From Spirometra erinaceieuropaei (taxonomy: Eukaryota; Platyhelminthes; Cestoda; Diphyllobothriidea; Diphyllobothriidae), in contig CACRXP010000395.1 in the NCBI GenBank assembly GCA_902702965.1, forward strand, positions 245,042-309,041: DNA of 64,000 nucleotides. The letters run 5' to 3'. The position numbers and the translations under genes were made by a program. Below are positions 22,966 through 33,834 of the stretch, in pieces. The number at the start of each line of letters is the position of its first letter. Within the stretch, counting starts at the first letter, position 1. The notes under the pieces are model-generated. The model made no database searches, was not told the origin of the DNA, and saw nothing but the letters and a program-made list of their open reading frames with translations.

Positions 22966-23244
22966 ATTCTGTACAAATACGTCGCGCGCGCGGCTAACGG
23001 CGACTTCACCTCGCCCTAAGCACTCCATCCGACATCATTCGCAGTCGACTTAACTCGAATTCAGCAGGGCACAGATGCCGAGCACACCTGCCTTTTCCAC
23101 AATTTCGGTGTCCCCCATCATCTACCCCCACGCTCACATCGATATTCTTTGTAGACAGTAAGATCATCAAGGACACTCGATTTGCGTGGCTTCAACACAT
23201 TCCAACGGGATGCGCATAAGTCTGCCTAGAACTTGTACTTCTCG

Positions 23245-23565
23245 TCGTCGGGCTTCCCAATAGGAAAATGTAGACATTGATGATTTTTATGAATTCTCCC
23301 TCGTGGAGGGAGGGCAATTGTCTCACGTCGTTCCTGATGACGAAAGAAACTCCAGCGTTTCATAATTCCACTTTCGGCGAAGTCTCCAGAGGAATGTGTA
23401 CGTGGTATTTAATTCCCCCATTTAGCATTGTTCGGGCAAAAGGGGCCCACTGGGTGCAGTACTGTCCACCTTGTAGCTGGCCAATCCCCGGGAGACTTGA
23501 GCCACTCTCTCTTCTGGTCGACAGCCAAAAACCGAACGACCGTTCCACGGCTTTTCTAACCAAGG
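23245..23565 (-). pseudogene. endonuclease fragment of the zinc-finger LINE, minus strand
   Basis: Minus-strand reading gives RVAQVSRGLASYKVDSTA (matching the [14 protein letters not shown] block of the 1.6-kb copy) and, after a gap, AGVSFVIRNDVRQLPSLHEG, matching [20 protein letters not shown]. Frameshifts separate the pieces. It lies head to head with the plus-strand copy that follows. Confidence 0.7.
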
Positions 23566-23584
23566 CTGCTCAGTAATCGCAGAA

Positions 23585-24620
23585 TGCTGCGGAACTACAT
23601 TGTCGATCACTACTTCGTTACGGTGCGAGAGATGACGAGGCGGACGGAACACCAACTCGTCATCTCCAAGATGAGACTCCGTCAGCAGTCCCACAGGAGG
23701 CCACAAGGTAGGTGACCACGGGGCAAGTTGAATACTGCTCTGTTGAATTTACCCGCTCACCGCTTACACTTCAGTAATTAACTGACTAAGACCTGCAAGC
23801 CCCAGATGAAAACGTCCTGTGAAGACTCGATTGTGCCAACTGCGGAACACTATCAATTCGGCCGCTCTAGGTGTCCTGAGCCACTCACCTAATATTGATA
23901 CGGTCCAAACCTGTCCTCATTGCGATCGCACATCCACCTGACGCATCGGCTTGGTCAGTCCCTTGTGAATCCATCGCACAGACACTGGCGAACCAGTGCC
24001 TGAAGCAACAACATACACTCGCAACATCCACCTTCACTGTCCGCACACATCCATCGCGGGGGTTTATTTGGCCACATACTTATCCACGACAGTGGAATAC
24101 ACCGCAGTACCAATACGCCTATGACACCTTGCACATCAACCACTCCCAGCCCAATCACCTTCTCATCGCTCAGCGCGCCCACCACTAATAACAGCAACAT
24201 CACCACTGAAACCGTCTTTGCAGCTCCCAACTTATCCTGCCCACACTGTCCCCGCACATCTACCTCACACGTCGACCTGGTGGCTCACTTGCGAATCCGT
24301 AACATTGAGACCGGCGGACCAGTGCCTGGAACACCAACACACAACATATGTACTACCCCAACTGCCTGCATTGCCGTCGCACATTCAGGCACCGCATGGG
24401 CCTATTCGGCCGCATGTGCATTCGTGGAAACCCGTCATAAGTCACTGCAGACACGACAACACATTACCCCACCAGCACATGCACCACGCATGCAACCCTC
24501 AAAAATCCCACAACACCGGCACCTCTCACGGATGTGGGAAGTGTGTTTCTCGCTTCCTTCTCTATGTGGTTCATCTGCTGCATGTGTGGCCCGAGCCTGA
24601 GACTATCACGGCGTCCCAAG
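23585..24620 (+). mobile_element. zinc-finger LINE copy with the reverse transcriptase deleted
   Basis: Starts in the end of the endonuclease domain (RTEHQLVISKMRLRQQSHRR, about 23640-23700), continues through the linker (GKLNTALLNLPAHRLHFSN with a stop), then near 23885-23905 jumps straight to zinc-finger coding sequence. It resumes at CPHCPRTSTSHVDLVAHLRI (about 24240) and another finger (about 24375). The roughly 2.3 kb that would encode the RT is gone. The 3' non-coding part with GTGGGAAGT and GAGACTATC matches the 5.7-kb copy. The product, if any, would be a short zinc-finger protein, but stops and frameshifts argue against it. Confidence 0.75.
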
Positions 24621-24689
24621 AATTGTTGCTTGAAAATTTGCCAACTGGCGCTCCAACCCAGTTTTCGCAGTCAGCTCAGTTGTATGTTT

Positions 24690-25085
24690 GTATGTTGAGA
24701 GGCTGATTGGTGGACTGAGAGTCAGGCTGCAGTGGTTCCTTCTTCACGGCACTCCAACTCCGTGGGATGCGGGCTGGGTGTGGTGGTAGGCCTAAGGGCG
24801 GCTCCGGCAGCGCTGGCTTTTGCGCCAAGTATTTATTGTGGACTAGGCGGTGTGGTGGTACGCGTAGGTGCGTGTCCGGCCACGCCAGCCACCTGCACCC
24901 TTCTCCTGCCTCCGATCTTCTTTACAGTGTCTTGACACCAAGTCCACGTTGGGAGGAGGAGGAGAGAGTGCGGTAGACTCAGTGCAATCCTACCATGACT
25001 ATAAACGAAATCACGCGCAAGTCATCGTATCTGCTCTCACCCTACTGAGCAGTACACGAGTACCTGCAATTGTTTCACAGTGACG
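24690..25085 (+). repeat. dispersed repeat alpha, copy 4
   Basis: GAGAGTCAGGCTGCAGTGGT at 24717, CTTGACACCAAG, GGGAGGAGGAGGAGAGAGTG, GACTATAAACGAAATCACGC and GCAAGTCATCGTATCTGC in family order. It follows the deleted LINE copy directly, as copy 1 follows the full-length copy. Confidence 0.75.
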
Positions 25086-27309
25086 TTATTGTGGTTGCTA
25101 CAATTCAATTTGATTTAAGTCGACTTCACTATTGGGAAGGTTAACTTTCAGGGTGCTATCTCAGCCTCGACTGCCTACACGATAACAACCGTTTTCTCCG
25201 CAGAACTTTTATACTTGGGGGAGGAAGAGACCTGTCCATGCTTGCTGCGCTACGACGGGTTTCTCCCCACTGGCTGAACCAGACCACGTCCACACAACCT
25301 CGCGTTGTAAGGAAAACCAAACAGATCACTCTTCTTGGGTTTAGTCCGCTGGTCAACGAGGTCTGTGGTGTTACCCAATCACGTACAGCACAGTTCGTAA
25401 TCAAAATTAGGCGCTGAAATTCTGCGTACCTACATGTGCACACATACAATCAGTCAGAAAAGTGTAAATCCTAGTTTTAATTCTGTATAATCTGTTTTCA
25501 TGGGTGAAATCTACTGCGCTCCTCGATTTTTCGACACCGCTGTAGCGAAGGTGAAAGCGTTTGGACAAATTCCGTGATGAGGCTCCTTGTTCACACAATA
25601 TGTCGTTGGTCACGCTTTTGAAGTTCAACTCCACTATACTGGAACGACAGGAACATCCGTAAACGAGCTTGTCTATTATTCCGGCTGCGAACTACTGGGC
25701 TCGTCCACCAGTGTGGGACAGCAGAATGACTTTCAAGGAAGGCCAAATGCAAAATTGGAAAGTGTGAAAAAGTCCGAAAGGAAAAAGAATAGTTAAGTTG
25801 AGTGCATGAGAGACGTACCAGCGGTAGTGTCATCGGCAACGTGGGCAGCAAGGAAGGAGCCAAGATTATATGGACGGCTGCAGAAAGCCGGTGGTTGATT
25901 AGAACTTCCACAGCAAATTCATATGCCGTGTCGGTATTTGTTGATTCAGGTGTGGAGATATCGCTGGTGACAGAGGAAGTAAGATAGCCGCTACTGGGAA
26001 AAACATCCGGGTGCTGGCACTGATGGAGGAACTGCTCTGCAGGGGTGGATCTTAACCATGACCGGGACCCGATGGATTAAGGTTTTTGATGACTCATGAC
26101 AAGGTATCAGCAAACGCATTTTCCTATTCACGGACTCGATAAGTGACGCGGGAAAACCAGCGGGGTGAGGTCGAGTGGGAATTTTGTGACGACTGAGCTC
26201 AGCCAGCTTTGGTGGTTACGGTTTTATCACGTCGGAGTCACCGATGTCGCAGAAGCTGAAGCCACACTGAGACCCTAGCCACTGCGACTTTCAGGCTCTG
26301 TTCTGAATAGAAAGAGGAGCTGAACGCCAATTGTGAGGATGGTGTATTCTGTACAGAATAACTGGAGAAAGGGTTGGAGAGAGTTGGCGGCCCGACAAGG
26401 GTAGGCCCGGCGTCGGGGGAGATGGAGCTGCGCGAGAGCACGCCCTAGTTGGCCTTGAAGACAATTGGCCGGTTTTGGCAGCCGTGATTGGCCGAGAACC
26501 AGACAGGCAGTGGTGCGCACGTGCAAGTACTCGCTGCAACAGGCGCCCGGAGTAGGACCACTACAGACTGTCGGACGGGATGAACATGCAGCCAGGGTCC
26601 ATTCAGCGGTATTACCTCAGCACGGTTGGACATCGAACTTGCACATCTGTGTCCTATGAAAAGGTCACAGGTCACAGCAACAGTGCTGCACAGTGGATGT
26701 TACCTGCCAGCAAACGAGGCTCCACCCGACATCCTGCACGGTCAGCGAACCACAAACTGACGTGAAGAAGATGAGAATGGAGACATCGGCCCTCAAATTC
26801 AGAAGATTATTTTTCCATTAAGCCGTCCCACGCAAACGCTGTCCCCAGAGCCACGGCTTAGCCGGTTGTTTGAACTCTCGGAGGACTATTGTCAGTGCGC
26901 TCTGATCGGACCGAACGAAGGTCAGTGGTACCAAGAGGTGTAATTTGGGACTTGGCAACAGCAGCAGTGTACGCCTAGACTACGGCCACAAACACAGGGT
27001 TTCCCATCAAACAGCAACACAGTTCACTCCACTATACGAGCGGGATACTATAGAGAGGTGGATTAAATTATCAAAAGTCAATTACGCATGCCTCGGACAA
27101 GGAATAAAACGGTACTGTCTCCCATAACTGAGGTAGTGTTAATAATGTGCAGTTTCGAGTCACTACCGTCTAGTTTTTTTCAGAATTTGAGCCTGTGATC
27201 TGCACGATGGGTCCATACAATAAAACCAATCGAAAATGGAAACAACGGAATTCAGAGGTGAAAATGGGCAAGAAGAATATCGGCAGTAAATGTTGTCCAC
27301 AATCTCCAG
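25086..27309. other. no recognisable gene
   Basis: Several frames of 60-106 codons on both strands (25591-25911, 26275-26540, 26945-27127) without motifs. 26150-26780 is GC-richer and may be an eroded element, but nothing in it is recognisable. Confidence 0.35.
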
Positions 27310-27447
27310 GTGAACGTTTTTATTAAAAAGACTGAGTTCCATTTTCAAAGACCCTTGAGTGAACTTAGACATGCAGAAAACCACCTAAGTAGATTGGCCT
27401 GCATTGCACTCTGCCTTAACAAGTACCTCCGAGGTCGCGCAAAGGAG
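27310..27447 (+). CDS. candidate host exon P4, 138 bp
   Basis: Acceptor CCACAATCTCCAG (to 27309), donor GTGAGCC at 27448. Exactly 46 open codons, phase 0 to phase 0. The peptide is basic and helical in look (LSELRHAENHLSRLACIALC then LNKYLRGRAKE). The antisense strand is less coding-like. Product not recognised. Confidence 0.5.
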
Positions 27448-27569
27448 GTGAGCCTTTGTCGTGAGAATACTAACAACCGAAGACAATTGGTTGGCTCAGT
27501 CAATGAGTGGTTCTGTTTAAGCACGCACAATGCCTACTGCCGTGCAGTTTGACCCGCATAATTACAAAG

Positions 27570-27842
27570 ACATTTAAGAAATGGATGGAGGTAGATCACA
27601 TAAGATTCCTTGTTAGGGACTTAATCTTCTTTATGTTTCTTGAAGGCGCTTCGTGTGATGACTTCGAGTCCGTTTATAATCAGAACATGGAGTCCCACAG
27701 TAAAGCATTCAACCGCCTCAGAAATATATTCAAGAGCTTTTCTGTCTCCCATCAGAGAGAGAGAGAGAGGAATCCGCTTTATTTTGAAACCATAAATTCA
27801 AAATTTTCGGAAAAAATTGGCACCGCTCACTATGTGCAGTAA
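27570..27842 (+). CDS. candidate host exon P5, 3' limit uncertain
   Basis: A frame in phase with P4 if an acceptor ATTACAAAG (27561-27569) is used, giving a 122-bp intron. An alternative acceptor, GTGCAG at 27547, would not fit the phase. The peptide TFKKWMEVDHIRFLVRDLIF then GASCDDFESVYNQNMESHSK and AFNRLRNIFKSF is clearly protein-like. It runs through a short GA run at 27757 to TAA at 27840-27842. Whether that stop is real or the exon ends earlier is unclear. Function unknown. Confidence 0.45.
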   Translation, partial: TFKKWMEVDHIRFLVRDLIFFMFLEGASCDDFESVYNQNMESHSKAFNRLRNIFKSFSVSHQRERERNPLYFETINSKFSEKIGTAHYVQ

Positions 27843-27896
27843 ATAAGTTAAAAGATTATTGCCGAGTCTAAAAGTTTAACACAAAAGGAACAACTA

Positions 27897-29522
27897 TTAT
27901 GAGGACAGTTCAAGTCTTAGCTTCTGTATTTCAATCTCCTCACACGTGAGATAGCGCGCCAGGAATGGCAATACAGAAGCTCGAAAAGCCGATGTGCGAC
28001 AAGACATAAGTCGGGAGCTGCGGCGCATCGGGCGGGAAGACCTCGCAGAAATAATATAAGAATACAAGGGATGAGCAACGTCATCTATAATCCGACCAGC
28101 AAATTGCTTGACCGTATGGAAATGTCGTTGCAGGATAGTGTCGACTAAAAAAAGATAAGAAACACCAGCGGCAGACGAGAGCATTCGGAAGACTCGTTTG
28201 ATAATTAAAAGATCTTTTTTGAGCAAAGCAGGAAAAATGACAGGAGAGCAGTATAGGATAAGAAGAAGAATGCAGGCATTGATGAATCGCCAGACTAAGG
28301 GTTGAGGTGTGTGGTAGGAACGTAATCGGCGAATGTAATAAAGAAGTTTACGAACTTCAGTAAATAGGGACTGAATATGAAAGGAAAATGAGAGATTAGA
28401 GGACAAATTAACGCCAAGGCACCTTAAAGAGGATACCTCGTTAGGAAGGCTGTCGGAGGATCCAGGACTAGGGGAGGGCCGCAGCCGGCAAATACACTGA
28501 ACTGACTTTTGGTTGTTCATTAGGAGACCATTTTCCTCCTACCGTACTAGGACATGGTTAAGGCCATCCGCTAGAGACTGGAGGTGCGTCCGATTTTTGA
28601 GAAAGTGTCCAGCAACCACATCATCAGCATACTTAACCAAAAGACAGTCGTTAGGGGATCTTAGATAGTCGGTGTGGAGGAACAAGGGGTGAGGGGATAG
28701 AATGCAACCTTGAAGAACGCATTCACTGGGAAGGACCATAGATTTCCGCTTGCCAGATTGGACAAATTGAGTACGGGAAGTAAAATAATCACTAAGCCAA
28801 GAGACGACCCAGCCTGGAGAGCCGCACGCGGATGTTTTGGTAAGGAGAAGAGGGCGCGGGACGGTATAGAAGGCGGAGGAGTAGTCAAGAAAAGCGCATG
28901 CATACTCGCGGCAACCCTTGTTTAATTCTTTTAGAGCAGAGTGGACCACAAGAGCAACAGCATCTAAAGTACTGCGTTTGGCTTTGTATGCTAATTGTAA
29001 AGGGTCGGAGAAACTGGAAGAAAATAGTTTTATGATATCTAGGACATCTTTTTCAGCAAGCTTTAGTAGTGCGGAGGAGCGGGTTTTTTAAGGGATGGGA
29101 GCGATTCTCAGTGTACGCCAGGCGTCGGGAACCTTGGACTCCGTGAAAGACATATTAATAATGTGCGTTAAAATAGGGGCTATCTGAGAACGATGAGATT
29201 TAAGAAGAAAAGGCGAGACACAATCCGGTCCGGCAGCTGTTGATCCACGGACCTTTTTAAGGTGTTTCTCTACTGTTGCCGCAGACACGGGTTGGAAGGC
29301 ACGTGGTGATAGGGGAATGTTATCTGAGGGAAGATTGGAGTCATTGCGACTAAAGATACAATCTTATTTAAGGAGTCTAACTCAGCATCCACATGTACCA
29401 GTATGTTGCGATGACCAGTGAGAAGCTTAAGATTCTTCCAGATTTCAGCAGAGGAAGGGGGGAAAGGAGGGAGGAAGAAGAGGTAAAAAGTTGACTAGCA
29501 AACAGGTTATTTAGCCTGTCAG
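27897..29522 (-). pseudogene. CR1/jockey-type LINE reverse transcriptase, minus strand, gap-truncated
   Basis: One minus-strand frame from about 29330 to 27897 with two in-frame stops (29088-29090 and 28539-28541). Order: TVEKHLKKVRGSTAAGPDCV and FTESKVPDAWRTLRIAPIP, then LQLAYKAKRSTLDAVALVV, YACAFLDYSSAFYTVPRPLL (motif A), VKYADDVVAGHF (motif C intact), MNNQKSVQCI, LRCLGVNLSSNLSFSFHIQ, and a C-terminal part ending at 27897. The usual block between the IAPIP and LQLAYKAKRST stretches (about 25-30 residues) is replaced by shorter sequence, implying a deletion. Upstream coding (SSAEIWKNLKLLTGHRNIL) reaches the N gap at 29523. This differs in sequence from the 18-21 kb LINE, so it is a second clade. 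Confidence 0.85.
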
Positions 29523-30126
29523 NNNNNNNNNNNNNNNNNNNNNNNNNNNNNNNNNNNNNNNNNNNNNNNNNNNNNNNNNNNNNNNNNNNNNNNNNNNNNN
29601 NNNNNNNNNNNNNNNNNNNNNNNNNNNNNNNNNNNNNNNNNNNNNNNNNNNNNNNNNNNNNNNNNNNNNNNNNNNNNNNNNNNNNNNNNNNNNNNNNNNN
29701 NNNNNNNNNNNNNNNNNNNNNNNNNNNNNNNNNNNNNNNNNNNNNNNNNNNNNNNNNNNNNNNNNNNNNNNNNNNNNNNNNNNNNNNNNNNNNNNNNNNN
29801 NNNNNNNNNNNNNNNNNNNNNNNNNNNNNNNNNNNNNNNNNNNNNNNNNNNNNNNNNNNNNNNNNNNNNNNNNNNNNNNNNNNNNNNNNNNNNNNNNNNN
29901 NNNNNNNNNNNNNNNNNNNNNNNNNNNNNNNNNNNNNNNNNNNNNNNNNNNNNNNNNNNNNNNNNNNNNNNNNNNNNNNNNNNNNNNNNNNNNNNNNNNN
30001 NNNNNNNNNNNNNNNNNNNNNNNNNNNNNNNNNNNNNNNNNNNNNNNNNNNNNNNNNNNNNNNNNNNNNNNNNNNNNNNNNNNNNNNNNNNNNNNNNNNN
30101 NNNNNNNNNNNNNNNNNNNNNNNNNN
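29523..30126. other. assembly gap (604 N)
   Basis: Run of N, followed at once by about 21 G. Confidence 0.95.
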
Positions 30127-30290
30127 GGGGGGGGGGGGGGGGGGGGGAGGAGAGAATACGATAGATACAGCACATGTCTACAATCACTATAAACTAATTC
30201 ACCCGAAAGTCATCGTTCCTGCGCCCACCCTGCTGAGGGACACACGTTAAGCGTAGTCAGAATCGGCGGTCGAACCGTCGAGCAATCTGA
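30127..30290 (+). repeat. dispersed repeat alpha, copy 5 (3' half), preceded by poly-G
   Basis: After the poly-G: GGAGGAGAGAATACGATAGA, CACTATAAACTAATTCACCC, GTCATCGTTCCTGCGCCCAC and GGTCGAACCGTC, the second half of the family. The poly-G may be the expanded GGGAGGAGGAG tract of the repeat or a gap-edge artefact. Confidence 0.65.
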
Positions 30291-30706
30291 TAAAATGAAG
30301 TAAGCGGAATAGTGATTAATGGAAATTATACATAAAATTGACGACATTTACAATGACCTTATGCGAAAAAGTAGTTTTAGTCTTGTAAAGCATTCTGAAG
30401 TTTTTCACTCAAGTTTCTTCGTGAACCCTCTTTTGCCTTCCCCTATTAAAGTTTGGAGTTTTTGCTCCAAAACCGCATGCAAGTGGAGCCCGTTGCTCTG
30501 GATCGTCTACATGACGGAACGAAGTCGACCGCGGTATTCGCGGGAATTGGGGACTACAACTACCCGCGAATAGTTGAAATCCGCAAATGCTTGAGACCCC
30601 TCTGAAAACGCTTATAACTGCCTATTTTGATGTCCAAACACCAAATATACTCTAACGTATCATCCTAATACAATATAATTTATTCGCTTTGTTTACTTCA
30701 ATACAG
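30291..30706. other. no recognisable gene
   Basis: An 84-codon plus-strand frame (30319-30573) has no motif. The sequence is AT-rich. Confidence 0.4.
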
Positions 30707-30850
30707 GTGGTTAGAGCGTTGGGTGCACTAAAGCCTTCCATTTACTGTCGTGGGTCCAAATCCCACCGAGGCGCCGAATTTTCGACAGTTGGATCAATAT
30801 GAATTATCCAAAATCTGCAAAAGCATCTATGAATTAATACGGATATTTGA
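30707..30850 (+). mobile_element. tRNA-derived SINE, copy 1
   Basis: Starts inside a tRNA-like region: GGTGGTTAGAGCGTTGGGTG (box A/D-arm side), then GTGGGTCCAAATCCCACCGA (box B, T-arm) and GGCGCCGA. It is followed by a family tail reading TTCGACAGTTGGATCAATAT and GAATTATCCAAAATCTGC. The same head and tail occur in reverse at 42.4-42.8 kb. The 5' part of the tRNA head is missing. RNA polymerase III would read such an element from its internal promoter. Confidence 0.75.
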
Positions 30851-30869
30851 AATAAGTAAATCACCTTTT

Positions 30870-30975
30870 ATCATAAAAATATTTAGTCACAAAAATAAAT
30901 CAAAAATCAAATAAAATCAATCAAGTAAATCAAATCAAATCAAATAAATCAAAAACACAGTAAATCAAAATCCAA
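30870..30975 (+). repeat. AAATC/AAATAAATC low-complexity tract
   Basis: Imperfect tandem AAATC, AAATA and AATCA units just downstream of the SINE; plausibly its expanded A-rich tail. Confidence 0.75.
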
Positions 30976-31379
30976 AAGTGTACACATGGTCCACAAAAAG
31001 CCCGTGAATAATGAACCGCGGATAGGCGGTCAGCTGTACAATCCTTCCGTTAGCCATGGAACTCCAAACTCGACCCCTCGCCGACTATTATACGGTGGAG
31101 ACCGATAGATGGACTGGTCCCGTTTGAATGGGACACTTGAATCGAAGATGGTCATAAGGTCTCATTCCTCCTTGTCTGAATACTTACTGCCTGTTTTTCG
31201 GTATGTAACTGTCTGGGAGGGCTCCAGCTGAGGGTTAGAATGTAAAAGGAGAAAGTTGCATTTGGACGTACAGTTAAGACTGCAAACGACCGCCACATCA
31301 GTTCGGGCGTCACAAACGACGAGATCCACCATGCGACGCACAGCGTTGTGGGCGAGAAACGGTGACTTTCTCGTGAAAT

Positions 31380-31725
31380 AGTGTACAGTGATAACAGACT
31401 TGCGCAACACCTGCCGAACTCTCTCCTGCCTCACCCTCCTGAGCCCAGTGACACAACCCAGTCAGGACGACCGGAGGTTGACTCAGGCGCAGTAGCCAGC
31501 GAAGGTAAACGGCCCGTTTACGCAGGCTACACACTGCATGTAAAAGTTTTTCATGAATGGGGTTGGTCCAGATCCCACCCAACTGGAAGTGCCACTAAGG
31601 TTATCATTTAGAAGGAGTCATTGAGCCTGACTTTCCGTCTTGCGAAAACAGAGTCACCCAGTCAGTTGGCAACCATCCAAGCCACGAAGTTAAGTTCGTC
31701 GTGATAGAATCAAGCGCGTTGGATT
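31380..31725 (-). repeat. dispersed repeat alpha, copy 6
   Basis: On the minus strand: GCGCTTGATTCTATCACGAC, GGCTTGGATGGTTGCCAACT, GACGGAAAGTCAGGCTCAAT, GGTGAGGCAGGAGAGAGTTC and GCGCAAGTCTGTTATCACTG, in the same order as copy 1. Confidence 0.7.
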
Positions 31726-31732
31726 TTGCGTT

Positions 31733-32010
31733 CAGATGTGGTTATGTAGCCCCACCTGAAGTAAACAAACCCCAGGCGTCTGTAGTACTGGACCGGTGGA
31801 AATGGGGGTTTTAACAGTTGGGGCCGGGAAAGGCACAGGCAACGAGGCCAAGTAGTTGTATGCAACATAAACGCTATTGGGAATGCTCTGTTGTACTTTG
31901 AATGGGTGAGAAATAGTTGCCCTAACTCTAACCCCTTAACCCCAACCCCAGTAGTATTGTGGCCATCAGGTTGGGCTATATAACCACATCTTATCGCATA
32001 ATCCTGTTCA
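31733..32010 (+). repeat. repeat beta, copy 2
   Basis: Matches 9870-10340 from CAGATGTGGTTATGTAGCCC through GGGGCCGGGAAAGGCACAGG and CTATTGGGAATGCTCTGTTG to CCCTAACTCTAACCCCTTAA and GTAGTATTGTGGCCATCAGG. The telomere-like CCCTAA units are shorter here. It directly follows alpha copy 6. Confidence 0.75.
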
Positions 32011-32103
32011 TCCATCACAAGTAGTGCAGACAATTGAGAAGATCTTGTTGCTCAAAAATGCACCAAGTGGGACTGGCTTGGGTTCGGATTTTCGGATTCG
32101 GGA

Positions 32104-32900
32104 TACTTAAGTAGCGTGCATTTTTCTCATTGATTTTCGGTGCCCTTAAATCTTCAAATATATTTCAGGGAAACATGCATAAAAATATTCATTCTCCTGT
32201 TCATTCGGTAGAAAATGACGTTTTCTTCAAGTTATATACTCGAAGGAAGGGTATAATTCCGTTTTCGAAAACTTTTCCAATCCCTGAATAATTTTAAACC
32301 TGACCAGCCGTTACGCTTGTATTCAGGGTTCCCAAACTACAAGTCGTATATTTTCCGTGCACGGAAAACCACACTATCCTCTAGGGCATTAAGAGGAGAC
32401 CCTATGGAGTTCATAAAATGTGACAGTCGATTTGAGTCATATATTTAACTTTATAAGCCACATTGGTAAAGGCAGAGACATGACGTTTTATGAACGGCCA
32501 TTTCACGGTATTAAAAAATCTCACAATTAGAAACTTTTTAAAACCGAGTTATACCCTTCATCCGAGTACACAATTGGAAGAAAACGTCCTTTTTTACCTA
32601 CTGAACAGGAGAATTAATATTTTTATGCATGTCTTCAATGAAATACAATTGCATTTTCAAGGACACCGAAAATCAATAAGAAAAAAGCATGCTATTTAAG
32701 TAGTCATTTTATGCGGAGTGTGGTCTTTCGCATGCAGCCGGAAAGAAGTTCGTTCGAAAGCCGGCATCCTGAGGTAACTGAATTATTATAGAATTATTCT
32801 GCAAGAGGACTAGTTTAACAGCACTATTTAATTAATCTTTTCGAAACGAAAACGCATTTTGGAATTTCGGTTGACATTTCCTGAGTTAGCCCACCTACTG
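32104..32900 (+). mobile_element. long-TIR element gamma, copy 2, left arm truncated
   Basis: Inner parts of the arms pair: left TACTTAAGTAGCGTGCATTT and TCATTGATTTTCGGTGCCCT against right AGGACACCGAAAATCAATAA and GCATGCTATTTAAGTA. The right arm continues outward (CATGCAGCCGGAAAGAAGTT, CGGTTGACATTTCCTGAGTT) to CTACTG at 32900 followed by TA. The matching outer left arm, about 180 bp, is absent. The middle contains CGGCCATTTCACGGTATTAA. No transposase frame. Confidence 0.8.
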
Positions 32901-32990
32901 TATGGTTGCAGCAAGACGGTCATTAAGTCAAAAATGGCCATCCTGGTCGCCGTAGAGTCTGTTGTCAATCTCAATGAATAAATTTCTTAC

Positions 32991-33170
32991 TTTTAGCTGT
33001 AGTCTATCCGCGTTTCTTCTTGCAGAATTGCTCTCACGACATAAAGATCCCACTGTTAAAATTATCTGCCCTACCAGACTCCGACTGAGAGCCGCGAGTT
33101 TAATCTTCGTTATTTTACCGTCAGTTGCGGCCTCTCTTGCTGACATTATGAGCTCATTGGATACTTTCAC
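32991..33170 (-). CDS. candidate host exon M6 (minus), 180 bp, strand not certain
   Basis: Minus-strand reading between acceptor CTGTCTTCATCAG (ending at 33171) and donor GTAAGAAAT (from 32990): exactly 60 open codons, phase 0/0, including NELIMSAREAATDGKITKIK and RRNADRLQLK. 72 percent of codons start with a purine. The opposite strand is also open with a good acceptor (TTTCTTCTTGCAG at about 33026) but ends in a stop, not a donor. The minus acceptor overlaps a CTGATGAAGACAGG motif that may belong to a repeat (see 50.4 kb), which lowers confidence. Product unknown. Confidence 0.35.
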
Positions 33171-33834
33171 CTGATGAAGACAGGCCCAATGTTTTCAAAA
33201 TATCTGGCCTGAACTGGAGAGACATTCAATCGCCAGGATTTTAAATATTTTAGCACAAGTGTTTGTTGGATAATTTTGTGTCTTACCGATCGCAGGTTTT
33301 TGAGGTCATGACTTTCAGTATAGAAATAATTGTAAAAAAGGATGTATGTATGCCAAGGCGTTACAAAGGCCCTCCCTTCAGAAACAGTTGATCGTTTTAC
33401 ATTTGACTAAGAAACCCAGTAAAGAAAAAGCCTAGCCTAAAATATGACGAATAAGTCAGATGCCTCCGACCGAAATGTTAGAAATGCCGGTAAGTCGGCA
33501 AAAAATTGACGAAAAACGAAGGAAATCGCTGACATTGTTAGAGGATTGTGTCAGCACACTAGTTAAACGAATCGCATCATTTAAACATCTTAGACCGGTA
33601 ACGGTATATATAACAGAAGAAGTCTCGTAAAAGTTCTTCTTCGTGTGGTCAGGCTCAAAAGCAGACATATTTTTCCAACTTGCTTCTTTTTTATCTCACA
33701 AACCTATTCTGATCCATTGAATCTATGAGGAGTTTGGAATTTTTGAAATAAAAAAATTCAGCATATAGATTTCGGGTTGTGCGTTAGTAATGTTGCGCAC
33801 CATGGCCTACTACTAGTACTTAACAGGCTTAAAA
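33171..33834. other. no firm gene; coding-like minus frame 33456-33668
   Basis: A 70-codon minus-strand frame starting with ATG (MSAFEPDHTKKNFYETSSVI) looks protein-like but has only weak donor candidates. 33171-33245 shares CTGAACTGGAG and TTAAATAT landmarks with 50395-50460, a possible short repeat. Confidence 0.35.

Larger units (their letters stand above)
21831..23146. repeat. pair of about 70-bp inverted repeats 1.2 kb apart
   Basis: GTGAGCGTGGGAGTAGATGA, then GGGGGACACCGAGATTGTGG and AAAAGGCAGGCGTGCTC at 21831-21900, returns in reverse complement at 23079-23146 with a handful of mismatches. The interior holds an alpha-repeat fragment (22800-22965) and a short C/G-rich run at 22240, but no transposase. 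These could be the ends of a non-autonomous DNA element or an inverted duplication. Confidence 0.65.

Noticed and set aside
25802..25987. Possible retropepsin motif (VFVDSGVEISLV)
   Set aside because: Only a short resemblance to the DSG/DTG protease block, with no neighbouring Gag or RT sequence.
29511..30187. 220-codon minus-strand frames over the second gap
   Set aside because: They consist of N translated as X plus a poly-G run.
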